Shown: piece after piece, positions 28,786 through 36,738 of the stretch
Numbering within the stretch: the first letter of the stretch is position 1
Layout of the letters: each line of letters starts with the position of its first letter
From: Kitasatospora kifunensis
GTDB taxonomy: Bacteria; Actinomycetota; Actinomycetes; Streptomycetales; Streptomycetaceae
Length of the DNA stretch: 64,000 bases
Assembly (NCBI RefSeq): GCF_014203855.1
Contig: NZ_JACHJV010000002.1
Span: 434,001 to 498,000 of the forward strand
Direction: 5' to 3'
Program-made: the position numbers and the translations under genes
Notes under the pieces: model-generated
The model's input: only the letters and a program-made list of their open reading frames with translations
Told to the model about the DNA's origin: nothing
Databases searched by the model: none

Positions 28786-28817
28786 GGGTGTCCGGGTCAT
28801 TCCAGACCCGGACACCC
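28786..28817 (+). terminator. Hairpin terminator after glycine-rich gene
   Basis: Perfect 13-bp stem (GGGTGTCCGGGTC / complement) with a 6-nt loop, starting 14 bp after the stop codon at 28772. No long T-run, as is usual in Streptomyces terminators. Confidence 0.75.
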
Positions 28818-28883
28818 GCAGAGGCCACCCGTCCGGGACCGCGTGCTGCTCCTGTCCTGATCACGGGCGACGCCGATACCGGG

Positions 28884-29588
28884 TCAGCCGGCCGCGGGGG
28901 AGGCCGTCGTGGTGGCGCGCGCTACCGCGGTGCGAGTGAGGTCGCGCAACTGGGTGAGGTCCGCGGCGTGGGTGCCGAGCGCGGCGCGTTCGGCGTCGTG
29001 TTGAGCGGCCGCCACGGCAGTGGCCAGTCTGCTGCTCTGCTGGCAGCCGGCGTCCGTACGGGCCGTACGCAGCTCCTCGAGCCCGATGGCGCGAACGGCG
29101 GCCGGATCCTGTCCGGCCTGCTGTAGCCGGTAGCCGATGACGGTCGGCGCATCGGCCAACTCCTTGACCGTCAGGCCCGATCGACTCATGCAGGTGGCCC
29201 AGTCGCGTTGTGCCGCCTGGTAGCGCGGATCCTGCTGGACCGCTGCCACCACCTGGTTGGTCAGTACTTGGAAGATGTTGTGGAGGCGCTCGTAGTCGGG
29301 CCCGTACAGCTGGTTCTCGGCGGTGGTCAGGCAGGCGTCGGAGTTGTAGAAGAACTCCTGGTCGGCGGCGACCTGGATGGTGACCTGGTGGCTGTCGGTG
29401 CCGAGCAGGGCCGATTTCCAGGCGCTGTCGGCGTTCTGTGCCTTGTTCGGGTCTGCGGGCGGCGCGGTCAGCCTGGCACTGGTCAGGCCGTAGCCGTCGG
29501 TGGCTGCCTCGGCGGTGGTGAGCAGTCCGTACGGGTTGCGCGGCGGTTTGCCGTCCTGCGTGCTGAACGGCTGCGGTCGGGGGTTCAT
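28884..29588 (-). CDS. 5'-truncated homologue of an actinobacterial secreted/lipoprotein family
   Basis: 234 residues from ATG at 29588. The opening N-P-R-P-Q-P-F-S and R-N-P-Y-G-L-L-T-T-A-E-A with G-Y-G resemble the interior of actinobacterial exported proteins that have conserved Cys pairs (here W-A-T-C-M-S-R-S-G, D-A-C-L and D-A-G-C). The signal peptide and first domain expected in that group are missing: the frame upstream of 29588 overlaps the I36 gene and lacks a signal sequence. It may be a truncated pseudogene, or a short cytoplasmic product translated after the I36 gene 13 bp upstream. Function unknown. Confidence 0.55.
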   Translation of the reverse strand: MNPRPQPFSTQDGKPPRNPYGLLTTAEAATDGYGLTSARLTAPPADPNKAQNADSAWKSALLGTDSHQVTIQVAADQEFFYNSDACLTTAENQLYGPDYERLHNIFQVLTNQVVAAVQQDPRYQAAQRDWATCMSRSGLTVKELADAPTVIGYRLQQAGQDPAAVRAIGLEELRTARTDAGCQQSSRLATAVAAAQHDAERAALGTHAADLTQLRDLTRTAVARATTTASPAAG

Positions 29589-29601
29589 GGCGTGGCAGGA
29601 C

Positions 29602-29967
29602 CTAACACCAGTAGTTGGACTCGATGTGCGGCAGGTTGGAACCGATCGCCTTCCAACCGGTGCCGCGGTTGAGGGGGTAGCTGGCACCCGTGTAGCTCTT
29701 GCCGGTGTAGACCGTGACGTTGCACTGCTTGCCGTTGTTGTACAGCGACCCGCCCTGGATGTTGTAGAAGAGGTCGTACATGGTCAGGTCGGTGTTGTTC
29801 TGGTAGACCTGCTGGGGCGATCCGTCGCTGTAGTTGGAGCCGTAGTAGGCGCAGAGCGCGCCGGAGTTGCAGTAGGGCGGTGCGACGGCCTCGGCGGACG
29901 GTGCGACGGCGATGCAGGTGGTCACCCCGAGGAGCACGGTGGCGGCCGACAGTACGCGCTTGAGCAT
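29602..29967 (-). CDS. Secreted peptidase inhibitor family I36-like protein
   Basis: 121 residues from ATG at 29967 with GGGA 6 nt upstream. Signal peptide (M-L-K-R-V-L then hydrophobic, A-E-A-V-A near 28). The mature part has four Cys and the crystallin-like pattern A-L-C-A-Y-Y ... Y-D-L-F-Y-N-I ... A-S-Y-P-L-N-R-G-T-G-W, ending S-N-Y-W-C, as in the I36 (Streptomyces metalloproteinase inhibitor) family. Whether it inhibits a protease is unproven; an M1 peptidase is divergently encoded 298 bp away. Confidence 0.82.
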   Translation of the reverse strand: MLKRVLSAATVLLGVTTCIAVAPSAEAVAPPYCNSGALCAYYGSNYSDGSPQQVYQNNTDLTMYDLFYNIQGGSLYNNGKQCNVTVYTGKSYTGASYPLNRGTGWKAIGSNLPHIESNYWC

Positions 29968-30264
29968 GCTGATTCCCTTCGCTGGCAAGGATTGCCGAAC
30001 GTTCTGCGACGAACCTAGAAGGAGCAGCGTGCTGCGGACATACGGCGGCGGGTTGAAGTGCGGGCAAACCCTGGCATTAGTCCGGTCCTGGGTCCAACTA
30101 CCGTGGTAGCAGCGGAATTCGCGGGGTGCTACGGGTCCTGCTCGGCGCCGCTGTTGGCGTGTTTCTTAGCATGAACACCTCATGAATCGGGCGTACCCGG
30201 ACTGCCGGCGGGACAGGATATGAGTCAGCGTCAACCAGCGACCGACCCGATCCGGAGGATTCCC

Positions 30265-31743
30265 TTGCACAAGAAGCTGCTCGTCTCGGCCGTGGCTGCG
30301 GCCACCCTGCTGGTGGCCCTACCGGCCTCGGCGGCTACCCCGACCCCGGGGGCGCCGGGTGCCGGTGATCCGTACTACCCGACCTACGGGAACGGCGGCT
30401 ACCGGGTCTCGCACTACGACCTGCGGCTGAAGTACCAGCCTGCCACGGACCAGTTGGAGGGCACCGCGACGCTCCTTGCCACCGCGACCCAGGACCTCTC
30501 CCGCTTCAACCTCGATTTCGCGCTCGACGTCAGCCAGGTGCTGGTCAACGGCCACCCGGCGAAGTTCGCGGCGACCGGGGTCCAGGAGCTGGAGATCACG
30601 CCCGACGCACCGCTCGCCAACGGCAGCCGGAACACCGTCGTGGTCCGCTACACCGGTAAGCCGTCCACGGTCTCCCGTTACGGCTTCACCGCCTGGCAGC
30701 GCACTCCCGACGGCGCGGTGATCGCCGACGAGCCGGAAGCCGCCTGGTGGTGGTTCCCCAGCAACGACCACCCCTCGGACAAGGCCACCTTCGACGTCTC
30801 GGTCCTGGTCCCCGACGGCACCCAGGCGATCAGCAACGGCGTCCTCACCTCGCAGAGCTCCAAGCTCGGCTGGACCCGCTTCGACTGGCGCGAGAACAAG
30901 CCGCAGGCGACCTACCTCGCGACCCTGGCGATCGGCAAGTTCGACATCACCACCGGCACCAGCCCCGGCGGCGTCCCCGTCCTCAACGCCTACAGTCCGG
31001 ACCTCGGCGACAACGCCGACGCCGCCCGCGCCAGCGTCGAGCGCACCGGTGAACTGGTCGACTGGCTGAGCGGCTACTTCGGCTCCTACCCGTTCAGCTC
31101 GGCCGGCGGCTACGTCCCCAACGTGCCCACCCACTACGCCCTGGAGACGCAGACCCGGGCCTTCTACAGCCCCAAGCAGTTCGCGGGCGGCGCCAACACC
31201 TCGGTCGTCGTCCACGAGTTGGCGCACCAGTGGTACGGCGACAGCGTCTCACTGGAGCGGTGGAGCGACATCTGGCTCAACGAGGGCTTCGCCACCTACG
31301 CGCAGTGGCTCTGGTCGGAGCACGAGGGCGAAGGCACCGCTGCGCAGCTCGCGGACTACGTCTACACCTCGCACCCGGCAAACGACTCCTTCTGGACCGT
31401 CAAGCCCGGCGACCCGGGCCCGGACAAGCAGTTCGACGCCGCGGTCTACGACCGGGGTGCCCTCGCCATCCAGGTCCTGCGCAACACCGTCGGCGACGAT
31501 GCCTTCTTCAAGCTGCTCAAGGCGTGGCCCGCCGAGCACCGCTACGGCAACGGGACCATCGCCCAGTTCCAGGCGCTCGCCGAACGGATCTCCGGCAAGA
31601 AGCTCGACGACCTGTTCCGCACCTGGCTCTACACCCCGTCCAAGCCGGCCCTCCCGGCAGCCGCCAAGGCGAACCTGGCCGCCACCGCGCCGGCGGCCGA
31701 GCCCCGCTCCTGGCAGCAGATCAAGGTCGCGCAGGACCACTGA
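30265..31743 (+). CDS. Secreted M1-family zinc metallopeptidase (aminopeptidase N-like)
   Basis: 492 residues. TTG at 30265 is preferred because GGAGG lies 6 nt upstream and it gives a compact signal peptide (H-K-K-L-L then hydrophobic, A-S-A-A-T). An ATG at 30220 would add 15 residues but has a poorly placed SD. The N-terminal beta-sandwich domain is followed by the zinc site H317-E-L-A-H321-Q-W with third ligand E340 in N-E-G-F-A-T, the usual 18-residue spacing. The gene is short for M1, lacking the large C-terminal helical domain. Extracellular peptide hydrolysis is likely. Its 3' end overlaps the convergent poly-gamma-glutamate hydrolase gene by 23 bp. Confidence 0.92.
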   Translation: MHKKLLVSAVAAATLLVALPASAATPTPGAPGAGDPYYPTYGNGGYRVSHYDLRLKYQPATDQLEGTATLLATATQDLSRFNLDFALDVSQVLVNGHPAKFAATGVQELEITPDAPLANGSRNTVVVRYTGKPSTVSRYGFTAWQRTPDGAVIADEPEAAWWWFPSNDHPSDKATFDVSVLVPDGTQAISNGVLTSQSSKLGWTRFDWRENKPQATYLATLAIGKFDITTGTSPGGVPVLNAYSPDLGDNADAARASVERTGELVDWLSGYFGSYPFSSAGGYVPNVPTHYALETQTRAFYSPKQFAGGANTSVVVHELAHQWYGDSVSLERWSDIWLNEGFATYAQWLWSEHEGEGTAAQLADYVYTSHPANDSFWTVKPGDPGPDKQFDAAVYDRGALAIQVLRNTVGDDAFFKLLKAWPAEHRYGNGTIAQFQALAERISGKKLDDLFRTWLYTPSKPALPAAAKANLAATAPAAEPRSWQQIKVAQDH

Positions 31744-32539
31744 ACGGTTCGGCCGTCCGCCTCGGGGCGCTCAGCGTGCTGGTCAGCGCGCCGAGGACGG
31801 CGGCGGTGTAGGCGTAGAAGGCGGGGGTTCGAAAGCGCGGGTCGTCGATCCGGTCGTTTCCGAGATCGCCGTCCGCCAGGAACCGCCTGCGCTGTCCCTC
31901 GCTGATCTCCAACTGGACGCCTCGTCCCCGCTGGTCGCGGTTGGCGATGTTGCAGGGCTGGACGCCGGCGAGGGCGCCGGGATTGCCGGCCGCGACGGGG
32001 AAGCCGCGAGCGCGCAGCGCGGCGGCCACGCGCTGCGCCAAGTCCGTGTCCAGGCCGCCCACATACGTGAGTGCTGCGCTGCCGGCTGCGCCGTGCCAGG
32101 ACACGGTGTACGCCGCCGCCTCGACCAGCGAGAGGGCTCGGGGGTCGTCGAAGTGCGTCGCCGTGACATGCAGGTCATGCTCGTCACCGTCCTTGAGGCC
32201 CGCCAAGGAGTAGAAGCCGCTGCCGATCACCCGCGCGCTGTAGTCGGCGAGTTGGGTGGTGGGGGGCTCGATCCCACCACCGTGGATCGCCAGCTGCGCC
32301 ACTCGCGCCCCCCGGCCGACACCGGGCCGCGTGGTGACCCGGTAGTCGATGCCCGCCCGCTCGTGCGCGGCCAGATCGGCGAAGTCGACGAAGCGGTCGG
32401 TGGCGGCGGCGCCGTCGGGGGTGCAGTCGACCGCCGCCGCGGCGGGCAGGTCCGCGCGCTGCGCGGCAGCCGCGGCGGCGGGCTGCGGGAGCAGGAGGAG
32501 CAGGGCCGCGACTGCGAGCCGCAACTGGCGAGCGGTCAC
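31721..32539 (-). CDS. Secreted poly-gamma-glutamate hydrolase family protein
   Basis: About 272 residues from GTG at 32539 (weak GGGGTG upstream); ATG at 32605 is an alternative. Signal peptide: R-Q-L-R then a Leu/Ala-rich stretch. The mature domain has A-I-H-G-G-G-I-E-P, the hallmark of the zinc-dependent poly-gamma-glutamate hydrolase (PghP-like) family, plus D-L-H-V-T-A-T-H-F-D and V-S-W-H-G. Family members cleave poly-gamma-glutamate; others come from phages. Monocistronic. Tail-to-tail overlap with the M1 peptidase gene allows antisense interference. Confidence 0.8.
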   Translation of the reverse strand: MTARQLRLAVAALLLLLPQPAAAAAAQRADLPAAAAVDCTPDGAAATDRFVDFADLAAHERAGIDYRVTTRPGVGRGARVAQLAIHGGGIEPPTTQLADYSARVIGSGFYSLAGLKDGDEHDLHVTATHFDDPRALSLVEAAAYTVSWHGAAGSAALTYVGGLDTDLAQRVAAALRARGFPVAAGNPGALAGVQPCNIANRDQRGRGVQLEISEGQRRRFLADGDLGNDRIDDPRFRTPAFYAYTAAVLGALTSTLSAPRRTAEPFSGPARP

Positions 32540-32699
32540 CTGGGGCACCCCGCGAAAGGCGTCGGCCTGGTCTGACTCGAACTCAACACCCCGACTCCGT
32601 TCTGTCATCGGTGAGTTGCCCGGCTCTGCGCATGTTAGGCGCCGGGTCGCCCATACGGCCCAGCCTGCGCCACCGTGCCCGTGACTCGCAGGGCTATTC

Positions 32700-32710
32700 A
32701 AAACGGTTTT
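32700..32710. promoter_or_regulatory. AAAAC-G-GTTTT dyad upstream of methyltransferase gene
   Basis: The AT-rich palindrome AAAACGGTTTT lies 66 bp before the methyltransferase ATG, with a possible -10 TACGAT at 32727-32732. The wider 15-mer loosely resembles Streptomyces zinc-regulator (Zur) boxes (about 11 of 15 positions against the consensus as remembered). The regulator identity is speculative. Confidence 0.35.
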
Positions 32711-32775
32711 CGTTTCCACATGACCGCTACGATGGGAGCCCGAGAGAGTCGCGCGACGTGAGCTGAGGAGCGGTC

Positions 32776-33540
32776 ATGGGTGTGGGTACGGCGCTGGCGG
32801 AGACCTGGGTGCGCCGTTGGGAACGCCAGCAGGAGCGGTACGCGGTGGACCGCGAGGAGCGCTTCACGGTGATCGCCGACGTGGTCGAGTGGGTGACCCG
32901 GGGTCAACCGGCGCCGTTGGTCGTGGATCTCGGCAGCGGCCCCGGCTCGCTCGCGCGGCGGATCGCCGCCCGCCTGCCGCGGGCGCGGATCCTCGCGGTG
33001 GATGTCGACCCGTTGCTGCTGGAGCTCGGCCGCACCCACGCGCCGGAGGCCGCCCGCTATGTCGAGGTGCTGATCGGCGAGGACGGCTGGCTCGCGGAGC
33101 TGGAGTTGGAGCTGGACGGGCCGGTGGACGCGGTCGTCTCCACCACGGCCCTGCACTACCCGGAGCCAGGCCGGCTGCGGGAGATCTACCGCGAGCTGGC
33201 CGCCGTGCTCCGGCCCGGTGGTGTGCTGGTCAACGGCGACCACCTCGCGCCGGCCGACCCGGGCCTCGCGGTCCTCAGTGCCGCCGTCGGCCGTGCCCGC
33301 GAGCAGCGCCAGGGCACCGGCGGCGGTGAGGACTGGGCGCGTTGGTGGGCCGAGGTGCGCCAAGTCCCCGAGTTCGCCGAGCTGCTGGCGGCCCGTGAGC
33401 TGCGGCCGGCGCCCGCGAGCGGTGACGGCAACGGCCTCTCGGTGCGAGAGCACGAGGAGTTGCTGAGGGAGGCCGGGTTCCGGGAGGTCGGAACGGTGTG
33501 GCGCTGCGGCGACAGCTGCGTGTTGGTGGCTCTGCGCTGA
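32776..33540 (+). CDS. Class I SAM-dependent methyltransferase
   Basis: 254 residues. Motif I V-V-D-L-G-S-G-P-G-S-L-A near 47-58, acidic motif II A-V-D-V-D-P, motif III region D-A-V-V-S-T-T-A-L-H-Y and the motif V-L-R-P-G-G-V-L. GAGGAG lies upstream of the ATG. Such stand-alone enzymes methylate small molecules or, less often, macromolecules; no substrate signature is visible. Divergent from the poly-gamma-glutamate hydrolase gene with a 236-bp spacer that carries an AT-rich dyad. Confidence 0.88.
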   Translation: MGVGTALAETWVRRWERQQERYAVDREERFTVIADVVEWVTRGQPAPLVVDLGSGPGSLARRIAARLPRARILAVDVDPLLLELGRTHAPEAARYVEVLIGEDGWLAELELELDGPVDAVVSTTALHYPEPGRLREIYRELAAVLRPGGVLVNGDHLAPADPGLAVLSAAVGRAREQRQGTGGGEDWARWWAEVRQVPEFAELLAARELRPAPASGDGNGLSVREHEELLREAGFREVGTVWRCGDSCVLVALR

Positions 33541-33554
33541 GGGGAGCCGGGGCC

Positions 33555-34022
33555 CTACCGGCTGTCCCGGTTGCCGTGCTGGGCCTCGCGTTGGAGAACG
33601 GCCACGCGGTGCAGAGCGGTCTTGAAGGCGGCGTACTCCTGCCTGCCCAGTGCCTCCGCGTGGCGTTCCTCGATCGCTCGCATGATGGCGGCGGCGGCCT
33701 CCATCTGGAGCAGACCGCGCTCGGTGGGGTGGACCAGTTTGGCGCGGCGGTCCGCGGGATCGGGTCTGCGTTCGACGTAGCCCAGGCGTTCGAGGTCGTC
33801 GATGAGGGTGCCGATGACCTGCTTGTGCTGTCCGGAGGCGCGGGCGAGTTCGCTGGCCCGGATGCCGTCGGCACGCAGGTAGGCGAGGACGGCGCCGGTG
33901 CGGGGCTGGATGTCGTCGAAGCCCTGCTCGGCGAGCGCGGTGTACAGCTCGCGCTGCACGGAGAAGAGGACCCGGGCGGCGAGTATGCCGAGATCCGGTT
34001 CCGCGCTCTGGTGCCCGGTCAA
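33555..34022 (-). CDS. MarR-family transcriptional regulator
   Basis: 155 residues from TTG at 34022, chosen for the AGGAG 5-6 nt upstream and because homology begins there; an ATG at 34103 would add 27 low-complexity residues. Winged helix: I-R-A-S-E-L-A-R-A-S-G-Q-H-K-Q-V-I recognition region, then G-Y-V-E-R-R-P-D-P-A-D-R-R-A-K wing with the invariant D-x-R. It binds DNA as a dimer and represses neighbours. Divergent from an isochorismatase-family gene with a clear palindrome between them (34172-34190). Confidence 0.9.
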   Translation of the reverse strand: MTGHQSAEPDLGILAARVLFSVQRELYTALAEQGFDDIQPRTGAVLAYLRADGIRASELARASGQHKQVIGTLIDDLERLGYVERRPDPADRRAKLVHPTERGLLQMEAAAAIMRAIEERHAEALGRQEYAAFKTALHRVAVLQREAQHGNRDSR

Positions 34023-34171
34023 CGTCTCTCCTGTCCCGGCGCTCGTCCGCCGTTCTGCCGTGTGACCAGTGATTTTAGTCGCCTGCCCGCTGGTCTCGGG
34101 CATCGCCCCGGCCCCGGGCTGACCACTCAGCCGGTGCTTGCGCTCCGGGGGGCCGAGGTATAGCGTCAAAG

Positions 34172-34190
34172 TAGTCACTGAAATTGACTA
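34172..34190. promoter_or_regulatory. Palindromic operator TAGTCA-N7-TGACTA
   Basis: A perfect 6-bp dyad with 7-bp spacer in an AT-rich stretch of the MarR/isochorismatase divergent region, 50 bp before the hydrolase ATG and 149 bp from the MarR start. Size and placement fit a MarR-dimer operator controlling the hydrolase and possibly autoregulation. Confidence 0.6.
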
Positions 34191-34240
34191 TAAAGCTTGG
34201 TGACCAATAAAGCTGTGGCTCAACCCCGAAGGAGTGGAAG

Positions 34241-34867
34241 ATGAACGAGCGCAGCAAGTTCCTGGAGTCGATCACCCGGGAGAACGCCGCCGTGGTGCTC
34301 GTTGACCACCAGGTGGGTCTGCTGTCCGGTGTCCGGGACATCCCGCTCGGCGAGCTGAAGCACAACGTGGTGGCGCTGGCACGCGCGGCGACCGTGTTGG
34401 GCATCCCATTGGTCGTCACCACCACCGCGGCCGACAGCATGTGGGGGCCGACCACCCCCGAACTGGTCCAGGCACTGCCGGCCGGACAGAAGATCATCGA
34501 CCGCAGCACGGTCAACGCCTGGCACGACGGCCCGGTCCGCGAGGCCATCGAGGCCACCGGTCGGCAGAAGCTGATCTTCGCCGGGGTGTCGCTCGAGGTG
34601 TGTGCGGCGCTGCCCGCGATCGCCGCGACGGCCGCCGGCCACGACGCGTACGTCGCCGTGGACGCCTCCGGCACCTTCAGCCAGGCCAAACGCGAGGCCG
34701 GACTGCTGCGGATGCAGCAGGCGGGCGTCATCGTCTCCGACTACGCCACCCTCATGGTCGAGGCCCTGGCCGACAACGCCGCCCCCGAGTCCGGCGCCCT
34801 CTACGCCGCCCTCGACATGCCCTTCGCCGTCCTGGTCGGCCAGATCTCCGCCGCCCAGCACGCATAG
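34241..34867 (+). CDS. Isochorismatase-family cysteine hydrolase (YcaC-like)
   Basis: 208 residues, AAGGAG 6 nt before the ATG. The fold's catalytic acid is in V-L-V-D-H-Q-V-G (about residues 19-26). The nucleophile is C in G-V-S-L-E-V-C-A-A-L-P (near 126), preceded by a typical cis-peptide region. Overall it matches YcaC-like hydrolases of unknown amide substrate. Probably repressed by the divergent MarR protein and induced by a xenobiotic or reactive compound. Confidence 0.88.
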   Translation: MNERSKFLESITRENAAVVLVDHQVGLLSGVRDIPLGELKHNVVALARAATVLGIPLVVTTTAADSMWGPTTPELVQALPAGQKIIDRSTVNAWHDGPVREAIEATGRQKLIFAGVSLEVCAALPAIAATAAGHDAYVAVDASGTFSQAKREAGLLRMQQAGVIVSDYATLMVEALADNAAPESGALYAALDMPFAVLVGQISAAQHA

Positions 34868-35001
34868 CGGCGCACCGGCCCACTGCCCCCTGGCCGCCGC
34901 GCCTCGCGGCCGCGGCCAAGCACGAGTAATCACCGGACTCGATCGTCACCAATCCGCGCTGCCGGCGGATTTCCCGCATCCACAAGGAAGTTGGGTCAGG
35001 C

Positions 35002-35958
35002 ATGAGCTACGGCAAGATCATCTCGGTGGGCGCCGCTGCCGCGACCGTCCTCGCGGGGGTGCTGACATCCCCAGCGGCCACCGCAACCCCTGCCCCCGTC
35101 CCGCCACGTGCGGCCTCGGCCATCGCGCCGCCGGACAACGCCATGGCGATGGGCCCGCAGTACAGCGCCTTTCACGTCTACGTGCAGCCGGGACAGCTGG
35201 AAGCCTTCGCCAAGAGCTGGGTGAACACCTTCGGCGGCAACTACGTCAAACCCTTCACCACGCAGCTCACCCCCACCCCGAGCTCCGCCTTGGCCACCCA
35301 GGTCTTCTCGCCCGTGGCGCTGCTGTCCGTGTTCGACTTCACCACCCCCGTGCCCTACCCCTTCGGCCAGGAGCGCACCGGGTGGGGCGTCGCGGACACC
35401 GACGCCGCGACCCGACAGGCCCGGGCCGACGGAGCCGCCTCCCTGGTCGCCGCCTTCCCCGACCCGATCGGGCGCGACAGCGTCATCCAGTTCCCCGGCG
35501 GCATCGACACCCAGCTCTGGCACGAGACCGCGCTGTCGCCCAACCCCTTCCCGGCTCTGACGACGGTGCCCGACAACCGCGTCTATGTGCCCAGCGACAC
35601 CCTTCCGGCCTTCCTGAAGTCCTACCTGGCCTTCACCAAGGGCCGCGTCGTCCTGGACGACCGCGACGCCGACGGCGCCCAGATCGGCGCACCGGGCACC
35701 ACCTACCACCGCGTCGCCATCACCTCGAAGTACGGCAACACGGTCATCATCTCCACCGCCGACGGCTACCTCGACAACCCCTTCGGGCACGAGGTCAGCG
35801 GCATCGAGGTGCCGGACCTGACCGCCACCGTGGCCAAGGCCCAGGCCAACGGCGCCACCGTCCTGTGGGGCCCGTACGCCGGTCAAGGTGGACACAGCGC
35901 CATGGTCCGCTTCCCCGGAGGCTTCATCACCGAGATCCACGACGGCACCCTGCGCTGA
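35002..35958 (+). CDS. Secreted protein with two VOC/glyoxalase-like domains
   Basis: 318 residues with a signal peptide (I-I-S-V-G-A-A-A-A-T-V-L-A-G-V-L-T-S-P-A-A-T-A, cleavage near 28). Two similar halves follow, at about 50-180 (Y-S-A-F-H-V-Y ... V-I-Q-F-P-G-G-I-D-T-Q-L-W) and 185-318 (V-Y-V-P-S ... M-V-R-F-P-G-G-F-I-T-E-I-H), each with the terminal F-P-G-G strand of vicinal-oxygen-chelate domains; the last keeps a possible metal ligand E. Export of a VOC protein is uncommon. Substrate unknown. It follows the hydrolase gene by 134 bp on the same strand and may be co-regulated. Confidence 0.7.
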   Translation: MSYGKIISVGAAAATVLAGVLTSPAATATPAPVPPRAASAIAPPDNAMAMGPQYSAFHVYVQPGQLEAFAKSWVNTFGGNYVKPFTTQLTPTPSSALATQVFSPVALLSVFDFTTPVPYPFGQERTGWGVADTDAATRQARADGAASLVAAFPDPIGRDSVIQFPGGIDTQLWHETALSPNPFPALTTVPDNRVYVPSDTLPAFLKSYLAFTKGRVVLDDRDADGAQIGAPGTTYHRVAITSKYGNTVIISTADGYLDNPFGHEVSGIEVPDLTATVAKAQANGATVLWGPYAGQGGHSAMVRFPGGFITEIHDGTLR

Positions 35959-35991
35959 CCCGCGCCCGATCCCCGCGCCCGAATCCCGGCG

Positions 35992-36558
35992 TCAGCTCTC
36001 GGTGCCGTCGTGGACGCGCAGCAGTACCTGCTGGACGGTGCCCGGGTCGGTGGGGCCGGTGACCATCAGGAAGTAGTTCTCGTCGTACCAGGTGCACATG
36101 CTCCGGTCGTCCCGCTGCTTCTGGTAGCACGTCGTGTTGCCGGCGATCGCCAGGTGCGGGTGGGTGACCGTGCTGTCCGGGCCGGAGGGGGCGTTGGCGG
36201 CGAGCCAAGTCCCCACCTGGCCACGGTCGTTGCGAGAGGTCGTCACCACCCAGATGCCGGCGCTGCCCGGGGAGTCGCCGTAGACGCCCTGGCTCAGGTC
36301 GGACAGTCCGGAGGAGGCGAGCCGGGCCACCGTGTCGTCCGGCTCGTTCAGCAAGTTGACGGACGAGCCCAACTGGTGCTCGTGCTCAACGGTCCTCGGC
36401 AGGTCGATGGTCACCGGGTCGTACCCAGTGCCCCGCGCGTCCGTGTGGTCGTTCGTCACGAACAGCAGCCCGATCAGCGTCGCCAGCACGACCAGGATCA
36501 GCACGCCGGTCAGCGCCCCGCCTCCGGACTGCGCCCGCCCGGCATCCCCCGTGGCCAT
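35992..36558 (-). CDS. Single-pass membrane protein of unknown function
   Basis: 188 residues from ATG at 36558 (GGGGGG upstream). A short cytoplasmic N-terminus, one transmembrane segment A-L-T-G-V-L-I-L-V-V-L-A-T-L-I-G-L-L-F-V near 15-34, and an extracytoplasmic domain of about 150 residues with two Cys (T-T-C-Y-Q and S-M-C-T-W) that could pair. No family recognised. It is convergent with the VOC protein gene (33 bp) and divergent from the next gene. Confidence 0.7.
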   Translation of the reverse strand: MATGDAGRAQSGGGALTGVLILVVLATLIGLLFVTNDHTDARGTGYDPVTIDLPRTVEHEHQLGSSVNLLNEPDDTVARLASSGLSDLSQGVYGDSPGSAGIWVVTTSRNDRGQVGTWLAANAPSGPDSTVTHPHLAIAGNTTCYQKQRDDRSMCTWYDENYFLMVTGPTDPGTVQQVLLRVHDGTES

Positions 36559-36738
36559 CGCAAGCCCCCCGTGTCCTTCGCTCCGACAGACCATGACAGC
36601 CCGTGAGACGAACGGGTGGCCGCCCCCGGTTGCGCGTTGGGCGGGCGCGCTGACCGGCGGTGCCCGCCACCAGGCAGCACGGGAATGGTCTGGTGGATCA
36701 GGTTTCATTTGGCGTGTTCCTGGCGATGTACTTCAACC

